64,000 bases of DNA from Rhodocyclaceae bacterium (GTDB lineage Bacteria; Pseudomonadota; Gammaproteobacteria; Burkholderiales; Rhodocyclaceae): assembly GCA_030681195.1 (NCBI GenBank), contig JAUXXJ010000020.1, positions 26,796 through 90,795 of the forward strand, read 5' to 3'. Below are positions 57,316-64,000 of the stretch, in pieces. The translations under genes and the position numbers were made by a program. Within the stretch, counting starts at the first letter, position 1. Every line of letters begins with the position of its first letter. A model generated the notes under the pieces. It ran no database searches. It had not been told where the DNA came from and saw only the letters and a program-made list of their open reading frames with translations.

Positions 57316-58697
57316 AACACAAAGTTAAACGCATCCACTTCGTTGGCGTCGGCGGCTCCGGTATGTCGGGCATCGCCGAGGTACTGGTCAATCAGGGCTT
57401 CGAGGTCAGCGGCTCCGATCTGGCCGCCTCTACCACCACGCGCCGTCTGGCCGACAAAGGCATCCGCGTCACCATCGGCCACGCGGCTGAAAACGTCGCC
57501 AAAGCGGATGCCGTGGTCGTCTCAACCGCCGTCAAGGAAGACAACCCCGAAGTCATCGCCGCACGCGAGCGCCATGTACCGATCGTGCCGCGTGCGCAGA
57601 TGCTGGCCGAATTGATGCGCCTTAAGCAGGGCATTGCCATCGCAGGCACCCACGGCAAGACGACGACCACCAGTCTCACCGCCAGTTGTCTCGCCGAAGC
57701 CGGGCTTGATCCCACTTTTGTGATTGGTGGCCGCCTCAACTCGGCCGGGGCGAATGCTCGCCTCGGCAGTGGCGACTATCTCGTCGCCGAAGCGGACGAA
57801 TCCGATGCTTCCTTCCTGTTCCTGTCGCCGGTGATTTCGGTCGTGACCAACATCGACCAGGATCACATGGACACCTACGGCCACGACATCGGCCGGCTCA
57901 AGCAGGCCTTCATCGACTTCGTTCATCGTCTGCCTTTCTACGGCGTGGCGGTCATGTGCATCGATGATCCCAATGTGCGTGAAGTGCTGCCGAGCATCGC
58001 CAAGCAGGTCGTCACCTATGGCTTTACCGAAGGCGCCAACATCCGCGCCGAGAATGTGCGCGCTGATGCGGGGAGGATGCACTTCGATTGCGTGCGCACC
58101 AACGGGTCGGTGTCGCGTTTTCCGGTGACGCTCAATCTCCCCGGCGAACACAATGTGCGTAACGCGCTGGCCGCGATTGCCGTCGCCACAGAAGTCGGCG
58201 CTGGCGATACGGCGATCCAGAAGGCGTTGGCGGAATTCAATGGCGTCGGCCGACGTTTCCAGCGTTATGGTGAGGTGAGCTGTCCGTCCGGCGGCAGCTT
58301 CACGCTGATCGATGATTACGGTCACCATCCGGTCGAGATGGCGGCCACGCTGGCGGCGGCACGCGGCGCCTTCCCCGGCCGCCGCATCGTGATGGCTTTC
58401 CAGCCGCACCGCTACACCCGTACACGCGATTGTTTCGAGGATTTCGTCAAGGTGCTCTCCGCTGCCGATGGCGTGCTGCTCGCCGAAGTCTATGCCGCCG
58501 GTGAAGCGCCAATCGTCGCCGCCGACGGGCGTTCCATCGCCCGCGCCCTGCGCGTCAGCGGCAAGGTGGAGCCGGTCTTCGTCGAAGACATTGCCGCCAT
58601 GCCGCAGGCAATTCTCGATGCGGCACGGGATGGCGATGTCGTGATCACCCTCGGCGCCGGTTCGATCGGCGCAGTGCCGGGAAAGCTGACAGCCTGA
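57312..58697 (+). CDS. murC: UDP-MurNAc L-alanine ligase
   Basis: Adds L-Ala to UDP-MurNAc, the first peptide step. In 461 residues: [21 protein letters not shown]-loop [44 protein letters not shown] and [28 protein letters not shown] is encoded in part by a degenerate repeat copy, but here the protein sequence is also close to family usage. One-base overlap with murB. Confidence 0.97.
   Translation: MKHKVKRIHFVGVGGSGMSGIAEVLVNQGFEVSGSDLAASTTTRRLADKGIRVTIGHAAENVAKADAVVVSTAVKEDNPEVIAARERHVPIVPRAQMLAELMRLKQGIAIAGTHGKTTTTSLTASCLAEAGLDPTFVIGGRLNSAGANARLGSGDYLVAEADESDASFLFLSPVISVVTNIDQDHMDTYGHDIGRLKQAFIDFVHRLPFYGVAVMCIDDPNVREVLPSIAKQVVTYGFTEGANIRAENVRADAGRMHFDCVRTNGSVSRFPVTLNLPGEHNVRNALAAIAVATEVGAGDTAIQKALAEFNGVGRRFQRYGEVSCPSGGSFTLIDDYGHHPVEMAATLAAARGAFPGRRIVMAFQPHRYTRTRDCFEDFVKVLSAADGVLLAEVYAAGEAPIVAADGRSIARALRVSGKVEPVFVEDIAAMPQAILDAARDGDVVITLGAGSIGAVPGKLTA
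58190..58213 (-). repeat. 24-bp dispersed repeat, degenerate copy in murC
   Basis: Reverse orientation, about three differences. Encodes EVGAGDTA. Because MurC proteins often have a similar peptide here, this copy could be partly chance. Confidence 0.5.
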
Positions 58698-59572
58698 TGG
58701 AAGTCCGCGCCAACGAGCCGATGGCCAGGCACGTCACCTGGCGGGCCGGTGGGCCGGTCGCCAAGGCGGCGTTTCCGTGCGACCTGAACGACCTTGCCAC
58801 CTTCATGGCGACGCTGCGCCATGACGAGCCGCTGTTGATGGTCGGCCTTGGCTCCAACTTGTTAATCCGCGATAACGGCTTCGATGGCACGGCGATCTTT
58901 ACCCACGGCGCACTTGCCACCCTGCGGCTGGAAGCTGATGGCGCGATTTACGCCGAAGCCGGCGTCGCCTCGCCCAAGGTCGCGCGCTTCGCCGCCAATC
59001 AGCATCGGAGCGGTGCCGAGTTTCTCGCCGGCATTCCCGGCACCCTCGGCGGCGCACTGGCGATGAACGCCGGTTGCCACGGCGGCGAGATTTGGGCTTA
59101 TGTCGAGCGCGTGCGCATGCTCAACCGGCGCGGCGAACTGATCGACCGCACACCGGACGAATTTGCCATCAGTTACCGTCACTGCGGGCTCAAGGCCGCC
59201 ACCGACGAAATCTTCGTTGCCGCCTGGTTACGCTTTCCGGCCGGCGATCAGGAAACAGCGCGTGCCTTGATCAAGCAACTGCTGGAAAAGCGCATTGCCA
59301 CGCAGCCACTGCAACTGCCGAACGCTGGCTCGGTCTTCCGCAACCCCCCTGGCGACTACGCCGCGCGGCTGATTGAGGCCGCCGGATTGAAAGGGGTCGA
59401 CATCGGCGGGGCGAGGGTGTCTGAAAAGCATGCGAATTTCATCGTTAATCCAAACGGTAAGGCATCGGCTTCCGCGATAGAAAGCCTAATCGGCCGTATT
59501 CAGGCCGAGGTGCAGCAGCATTTCGGGATTGAACTGGTGCGTGAGGTGCGCGTTCTCGGAGCAAGCCATTGA
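58697..59572 (+). CDS. murB: UDP-N-acetylenolpyruvoylglucosamine reductase
   Basis: FAD enzyme that reduces the enolpyruvyl ether to MurNAc. In 291 residues (the shorter class, E. coli MurB being about 340): LLMVGLGSNLLIRDNGFDG, GAEFLAGIPGTLGGALAMNAGCHGGE, GSVFRNPPGDYAARLIEAAGLKG and HANFIVNPNGKASA. Reading begins at ATG 58697 directly after murC. Overlaps ddlB by 4 bp. Confidence 0.96.
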   Translation: MEVRANEPMARHVTWRAGGPVAKAAFPCDLNDLATFMATLRHDEPLLMVGLGSNLLIRDNGFDGTAIFTHGALATLRLEADGAIYAEAGVASPKVARFAANQHRSGAEFLAGIPGTLGGALAMNAGCHGGEIWAYVERVRMLNRRGELIDRTPDEFAISYRHCGLKAATDEIFVAAWLRFPAGDQETARALIKQLLEKRIATQPLQLPNAGSVFRNPPGDYAARLIEAAGLKGVDIGGARVSEKHANFIVNPNGKASASAIESLIGRIQAEVQQHFGIELVREVRVLGASH

Positions 59573-60498
59573 AAGATCTTGGGAAAATTGCAGTGTTGAT
59601 GGGTGGCAGTTCCGCCGAGCGGGAGATCTCGCTGATCTCCGGCCGCGCCGTGCTGGCGGCTTTGCTCGCCGCAGGCGTGGATGCGTTCGCCTTCGACCCG
59701 GCCGAACAACCACTCTGGCAACTTGCCGAACACAAGCTTGACCGCGTCTTCAACATCCTGCACGGTGGTGCCGGCGAGGATGGCACGGTGCAGGGTGCCC
59801 TCGACCTGATGAAACTCCCGTACACCGGCAGTGGCGTGATGGCGTCTGCGCTGGCGATGGACAAGATTCGCACCAAATGGATCTGGCAAGCCGCCGGCGT
59901 GCCCACCCCACGTTCGCGGCGTATCCGTTCCGCCGATGAAGGCGCCGCCATCATCGCCGAACTGGGCCTGCCGTTGATCGTCAAACCCATTCGTGAAGGT
60001 TCCTCGATCGGCCTGACCAAGGTCACCACCCCCGACCAGTTTGCCGCTGCTTATGCCGCTGCAGCGACGTTGCCCGATGGTCGTCGTGAGGATGTGATGG
60101 CCGAGGAGTTCGTGACCGGCACCGAGTACACCGCCGCAGTGCTGGGCCGTACCGTCCTGCCGTTGGTGCGCATCGAGGCGCCCGAAGCGGGTTACGACTA
60201 CCAGAACAAGTATTTCACCGATGCCGTGCAGTATCACTGCCCCTGCGGCCTTGATCCCACGCTGGAAGCGCAGATTGGCCAGACGGTGCTGGCGGCATTC
60301 GATGCGCTGGGTTGCCGCGGCTGGGGCCGCGCCGACCTGATTCTGCGCAGCGACGGCAGTTTCAGTCTGCTCGAAATGAACACCAACCCGGGCATGACTG
60401 GTCATTCGCTGGTGCCGATGGCCGCGCGCGCGGCCGGCATCGATTTCCTCGATCTGATTTTGAAACTGCTGGCCGAGGCGGGCTATGGCCAAGGCTAA
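59569..60498 (+). CDS. ddlB: D-alanine-D-alanine ligase
   Basis: Joins two D-alanines for MurF. In 309 residues, an ATP-grasp fold: KIAVLMGGSSAEREISLISG, FNILHGGAGEDGTVQGALDLMKLPYTGSGV in pieces, PLIVKPIREGSSIGLTKV, AEEFVTGTEYTAAVLG and LEMNTNPGMTGHSLVP. The start is TTG 59569, overlapping the murB stop (TTGA); no ATG or GTG fits. Overlaps ftsQ by 14 bp. Confidence 0.95.
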   Translation: MKDLGKIAVLMGGSSAEREISLISGRAVLAALLAAGVDAFAFDPAEQPLWQLAEHKLDRVFNILHGGAGEDGTVQGALDLMKLPYTGSGVMASALAMDKIRTKWIWQAAGVPTPRSRRIRSADEGAAIIAELGLPLIVKPIREGSSIGLTKVTTPDQFAAAYAAAATLPDGRREDVMAEEFVTGTEYTAAVLGRTVLPLVRIEAPEAGYDYQNKYFTDAVQYHCPCGLDPTLEAQIGQTVLAAFDALGCRGWGRADLILRSDGSFSLLEMNTNPGMTGHSLVPMAARAAGIDFLDLILKLLAEAGYGQG

Positions 60499-61330
60499 AG
60501 CCAAAGGCAATGTTCGCCTGCAAGACGCCGAGCCGTCCGGGCTCTGGCATCAGCCGGCTTTTCTGAATTTATTCGCTGATCTGTTGCTGGTGCTGGCCAC
60601 GGCAGCCCTGGCCTGGGCGGCGCTGACCACCCTGCAGCGCCTGCCGCTGTTTCCGCTGCGTGAGTTGGTGCTCACCGAGAAGCCTGGCTTAGTCAGCAGC
60701 GCACAGCTCGAGCACGCCACGCGCGCTGCAGTGAGTGGCAACTTCTTCACAGTCGATCTGAATGCCGCCCGCAGTGCCTATGAAAAACTGCCGTGGGTAC
60801 GCAAGGCGGTGGTCAGCCGTCAGTGGCCCGATGGCCTCAAGCTGACACTTGAGGAACATGAGGCCCGCGCCCGCTGGCGTCCGCTCGGCTCGTCTGCCGT
60901 CAATGAGGGCCTGCTCGTCAATCAGCAGGGCGAACTCTTTTCAGCCGATGTCCCTGTCGATGGAAAACCCGATGTCAAACGGCTGCCGCAATTTTCCGGC
61001 CCTGAAGGCAGCGCCCCGGAACTGCTGCAGCGGCACGGTGAATTCACGCTGGCGCTGGCGCCCATCCAACGTCAGGTCGAAGCGATCACCTTGTCCCCGC
61101 GCCGTGCCTGGCGCCTGGAACTGGACAATGGCGTGCGCATCGAACTGGGCCGTGACCAGGAACGTCATCCGCTCACCGAACGTCTGGCACGCTTCGTCGA
61201 ACATTACGATTACATCGCGGCCCATTCGGGCAAGCAGCAAACCGTCGACATGCGTTATCCGAATGGATTCGCCATGAATGCCGCCATCAACTCCACGCTT
61301 CGCCCCGCGTCGCAGGAACGCAAGTCATGA
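60485..61330 (+). CDS. ftsQ: Cell division protein FtsQ
   Basis: A bitopic divisome scaffold. In 281 residues: a short cytoplasmic basic start, one membrane helix (LFADLLLVLATAALAWAAL), a POTRA domain (FPLRELVLTEKPGLVSSAQLEHATRAAV) and the FtsQ beta domain (PWVRKAVVSRQWPDGLKLTLEEHEARARW). Recruits FtsL and FtsB. Overlaps ftsA by 4 bp. Confidence 0.94.
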   Translation: MAKAKAKGNVRLQDAEPSGLWHQPAFLNLFADLLLVLATAALAWAALTTLQRLPLFPLRELVLTEKPGLVSSAQLEHATRAAVSGNFFTVDLNAARSAYEKLPWVRKAVVSRQWPDGLKLTLEEHEARARWRPLGSSAVNEGLLVNQQGELFSADVPVDGKPDVKRLPQFSGPEGSAPELLQRHGEFTLALAPIQRQVEAITLSPRRAWRLELDNGVRIELGRDQERHPLTERLARFVEHYDYIAAHSGKQQTVDMRYPNGFAMNAAINSTLRPASQERKS

Positions 61331-62565
61331 GCAAGGAAAAGAACCGCGAACTGATCGTCGGCCTCGACATCGGCACCTCCAAGATCGTCGCGATCGTCGC
61401 CGAGCTGAACAGCGAGGGGCAACTGGCTATTCTCGGTATCGGTACGCAGGATACGCAGGAGTCGCGCGGCCTCAAGAAGGGTGTGGTTGTCAATATCGAG
61501 GCGACCGTCAACAGCATTTCAAAAGCGATTGCCGAAGTCGAGATGATGGCTGGCTGCAAGGTCAAGGAAGTGTATACCGGCATCGCCGGCGGTCACATCA
61601 AGAGCAAGGATTCCAACGGCATGGCGGTGGTGAAGGACAAGGAGGTGACGCAGTATGACGTCGCCCGTGCCATCGAGGCCGCCAATGCCACGCCGATCTC
61701 GGCCGACGACCAGATCCTGCACACGCTGGTGCAGGAATTCATTGTCGATGGCCAGGATGGCGTGAAAGAACCGATCGGCATGGATGCCAAGCGTCTTGAG
61801 GTCAAGGTGCACCTTGTCACCGGCGCTGTCACCGCCGTGCAGAACATCGTCAAGTGTGTGCGTCGCTGTGGGCTGGAAGTGGTTGACCTGGTGCTGCAAC
61901 CATTGGCCTCTGGTAACTCGGTGCTGACCGACGACGAAAAGGATGTCGGCGTCTGCCTTGTGGATATCGGCGGTGGCACCACGGATATCGCCGTGTTCAG
62001 CCAGGGTGCGATTCGCCATACCGCCGTGATTCCAATTGCCGGTGACCAGATCACCAACGATATCGCCATCGCGCTACGCACCTCCACGCAGGATGCGGAA
62101 GAGATCAAGCTGCGCTACGGCGTGGCCTTGCAGCAACTGGCCGACCCGGAGGAAATGCTCGAAGTGCCGGGCGTCGGTGAGCGGCCGGCGAGCAGCCTGT
62201 CGCGCCAGACACTGGCCGGCTTCATCCAACCGCGCGTCGAAGAGATTTTTCAGAAGGTGCAGGATGAACTGGCCAAGAGCGGCTATGCCCGCCTCCTGCG
62301 CGCCGGCATCGTGCTCACCGGCGGCACGGCGCAACTGCCCGGCATGACGCAGCTCGGCGAGGAAATCTTCCACAACACGGTCAAGGTTGGCATGCCGCAC
62401 TACACCGGTAACTTGCGCGACTTCGTCAAGAATCCCCGCTATGCCACCGCCATGGGCCTGCTGCTCGAAGGCGTGGCGCAACGGCAGCGTGGCATCAAGG
62501 AACAACCCATGAGTATGGGCCAGGTACTGGCACGCATGAAGGCCTGGTTTGCACGGAATCTTTAG
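61327..62565 (+). CDS. ftsA: Cell division protein FtsA
   Basis: An actin-like ATPase that tethers FtsZ to the membrane. In 412 residues: LIVGLDIGTSKIVAIVAEL (phosphate 1), CLVDIGGGTTDIAVFSQG (phosphate 2), IVLTGGTAQLPGMTQLGEE (adenosine) and a C-terminal amphipathic helix (GQVLARMKAWFARNL). A 42-bp gap with a strong ribosome site separates it from ftsZ. Confidence 0.97.
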   Translation: MSKEKNRELIVGLDIGTSKIVAIVAELNSEGQLAILGIGTQDTQESRGLKKGVVVNIEATVNSISKAIAEVEMMAGCKVKEVYTGIAGGHIKSKDSNGMAVVKDKEVTQYDVARAIEAANATPISADDQILHTLVQEFIVDGQDGVKEPIGMDAKRLEVKVHLVTGAVTAVQNIVKCVRRCGLEVVDLVLQPLASGNSVLTDDEKDVGVCLVDIGGGTTDIAVFSQGAIRHTAVIPIAGDQITNDIAIALRTSTQDAEEIKLRYGVALQQLADPEEMLEVPGVGERPASSLSRQTLAGFIQPRVEEIFQKVQDELAKSGYARLLRAGIVLTGGTAQLPGMTQLGEEIFHNTVKVGMPHYTGNLRDFVKNPRYATAMGLLLEGVAQRQRGIKEQPMSMGQVLARMKAWFARNL

Positions 62566-62607
62566 TTTTTATTTTTGGCAAATTTTTGCACCACAAGGAG
62601 AGGCGAA

Positions 62608-63804
62608 ATGTTTGAAATCATCGACAGGGACCCCAACGCGACGATCATCAAGGTCATCGGCGTCGGCGGGGCCGGCGGCAATGCCGTCGAACACATGATC
62701 CGTGAAGGCGTGGGTGGCGTGGACTTCATCTGCTGCAACACCGATGCTCAGGCGCTCAAGAACTCATCCGCTGGCGTCAAGCTGCAACTCGGACCAGGGC
62801 TTGGGGCGGGTGGCAAGCCGGAACGCGCACGCGAACATGCGCAGGGCGAACGCGAGAAGATCGCCGAGGTACTCACCGGTGCGCACATGTGCTTCATCAC
62901 CGCTGGCATGGGCGGTGGCACTGGTACGGGTGCTGCCCCGATCGTCGCCGAAGTGGCACGCGAGCTGGGCATCCTGACCGTCGCTGTGGTCACAAAACCT
63001 TTCGAATTCGAAGGTCGCCGCAGCAAACTCGCCGAAGAAGGTCTGGCTGAACTCGCCCAGCATGTCGACTCGCTGATCGTCATCCTCAACGAGAAACTCA
63101 TGGAAGTCCTCGGTGAGGACATCAGCATGCTCGAGGCCTTCCAGTCGGCCGACAACGTGCTGAAGAACGCCGTCGGCGGTATCGCCGAGATCATCAATGT
63201 GCCCGGTCTGGTCAACGTCGACTTCGAAGACGTGCGAACCGTGATGGGCGAAATGGGCAAGGCCATGATGGGCTCGGCCGCTTCGGCCGGCGTCGATCGC
63301 GCCCGTATCGCTGCTGAAGCGGCGGTCGCCAGCCCGCTGCTGGAAGGCATTGAGCTCTCAGGTGCGCGTGGCGTGCTGGTCAATATCACCGCCAGTGCTT
63401 CCCTCGGTCTCAAGGAATACAAGGAAGTCATGGCCACCATCCGCAACTACACGGCACCGGATGCCACGGTAATCTGTGGTGCCGTGTTCGACGATACGAT
63501 GGAAGACCAGTTGCGCGTCACTGTCGTCGCCACCGGCCTCGGCTCAGCCGCCATGGCACGTCGCAAGCCGGAGCTGAAGACCTACGTCAATGAAGGCGCC
63601 GGTCTGCGCACCGGAACCGACAACATGATGCTCGGTACCGGTCAGTCGGCAGGAACCGCTGGCAACATCAGCATGGGTGCTGCGACCACCAGTGTGGACG
63701 ACTTGTTCACCTCGGGTCGCCGCGACAGCCGCGCCCAGGCCATGTCGGACACCGGGATGGACAAGTACGATATTCCGGCTTTCCTGCGCAAGCAGGCCGA
63801 CTAA
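62608..63804 (+). CDS. ftsZ: Cell division protein FtsZ
   Basis: The tubulin-like GTPase that forms the division ring. In 398 residues: IKVIGVGGAGGNAVEHM, the signature GGGTGTGAAPIVAEVA (about 105-120), NVDFEDVRTVM, a linker of low conservation and the C-terminal peptide DIPAFLRKQAD that binds FtsA. ATG 62608 is chosen because AGGAGAGG stands 5 bases upstream; the open frame to 62575 lacks a site. It is the last gene of the cluster; lpxC does not follow. Confidence 0.98.
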   Translation: MFEIIDRDPNATIIKVIGVGGAGGNAVEHMIREGVGGVDFICCNTDAQALKNSSAGVKLQLGPGLGAGGKPERAREHAQGEREKIAEVLTGAHMCFITAGMGGGTGTGAAPIVAEVARELGILTVAVVTKPFEFEGRRSKLAEEGLAELAQHVDSLIVILNEKLMEVLGEDISMLEAFQSADNVLKNAVGGIAEIINVPGLVNVDFEDVRTVMGEMGKAMMGSAASAGVDRARIAAEAAVASPLLEGIELSGARGVLVNITASASLGLKEYKEVMATIRNYTAPDATVICGAVFDDTMEDQLRVTVVATGLGSAAMARRKPELKTYVNEGAGLRTGTDNMMLGTGQSAGTAGNISMGAATTSVDDLFTSGRRDSRAQAMSDTGMDKYDIPAFLRKQAD

Positions 63805-63818
63805 GCCGCAGCCAGTCA

Positions 63819-63858
63819 AATAACCCCCGGGGATCGCCTCCCCCGGGGGTTATTTTTT
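63819..63858 (+). terminator. Strong intrinsic terminator of the division cluster
   Basis: A 12-bp stem (TAACCCCCGGGG 63821-63832 with CCCCGGGGGTTA 63841-63852) and T6 follow the ftsZ stop by 16 bp. An A run on the left makes it usable from both directions. Confidence 0.95.
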
Positions 63859-63896
63859 GGCCTCGTCGGCGGAATTCGTGGGTAGATTTTCTTCTG

Positions 63897-64000
63897 CTAA
63901 ACCGGTTTTGCTGTTGAGATGAGATATGTGAAGAGCTTGCGGCAGGTGGCGTCAAAGGAGTTTTGCTGTGCCTCCGTGATCTGAGGCCAGATCAGTGGGC
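63897..64000 (-). CDS. C-terminal fragment of an unknown protein, cut by the right edge
   Basis: An open frame enters from the right edge on the minus strand and ends with TAG at 63897-63899. The last 34 residues read WPQITEAQQNSFDATCRK followed by LFTYLISTAKPV. The mix of residues looks like real protein but is too short to identify. It faces ftsZ across the terminator, where many relatives have lpxC on the plus strand. I cannot name it. Confidence 0.35.
   Translation of the reverse strand, partial: PLIWPQITEAQQNSFDATCRKLFTYLISTAKPV

Overview
This 64 kb window is a GC-rich, densely packed bacterial chromosome segment. The meso-diaminopimelate-type MurE, the class A RNase P RNA, the complete mraZ-to-ftsZ division/cell wall cluster, the DolP/DiaA/YraN/RsmI neighbourhood, SecB, EnvC and several lipoproteins point to a Gram-negative betaproteobacterium. 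The mix of TRAP transporters, MSHA-type pilus parts and glycogen genes suggests the Rhodocyclales. That assignment is inferred from gene content and order; there is no 16S rRNA gene in the window. I found no insertion sequence, prophage, CRISPR array or tRNA.

Layout. 1-8945 (minus strand): a glycogen operon (glgC, a GH57 enzyme, glgP cut by the left edge), a histone H1-like protein with a DUF2934 domain, then darP-mogA-thyA-glk. 8984-17507: pmbA; a TRAP uptake system whose binding protein faces its permeases across a shared terminator; a histidine phosphatase; glyA-nrdR-ribD. 17504-26221 (minus): gpmA-envC-ctpA-unknown-moeB, followed by a CHASE2 adenylate cyclase, a FecR-like secreted protein and a caspase-family protease in one run. 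26326-29775: a degenerate GGDEF protein, an ArsR regulator, rhodanese, grxC, secB, an SH3-like protein and gpsA. 29828-34307: trmL facing away from a small MSHA-like pilus locus (c-di-GMP-binding-type ATPase, inner-membrane platform, two pseudopilins). 34355-41003: uvrA, a vapBC toxin-antitoxin pair, an MFS exporter, ssb and an orphan TAXI-type binding protein. 40990-45758: yraN-HIRAN-diaA-dolP-rfaE2 on the minus strand against rsmI-pyrC-lipoprotein on the plus strand. 45764-63858: rnpB, then a MraZ-box promoter and sixteen tightly overlapping division and murein genes, ending in a strong terminator.

The most unusual signal is not a gene. A 24-base sequence with two 12-base halves, GCCGTCCCGCCA followed by GCGCCGACTTTT, recurs at least 17 times in both orientations across the window, about once per 3.8 kb. 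Only two intact copies are intergenic. Most lie inside conserved genes, where they encode one of three short peptides ([13 protein letters not shown] or KVGAGGTA) at loops or termini. The spread over unrelated housekeeping genes and three reading frames means the DNA sequence itself is being spread or selected, as with DNA uptake sequences or coding-region-invading miniature elements. Two further copies appear split between the halves by extra DNA. I do not recognise this family by name.
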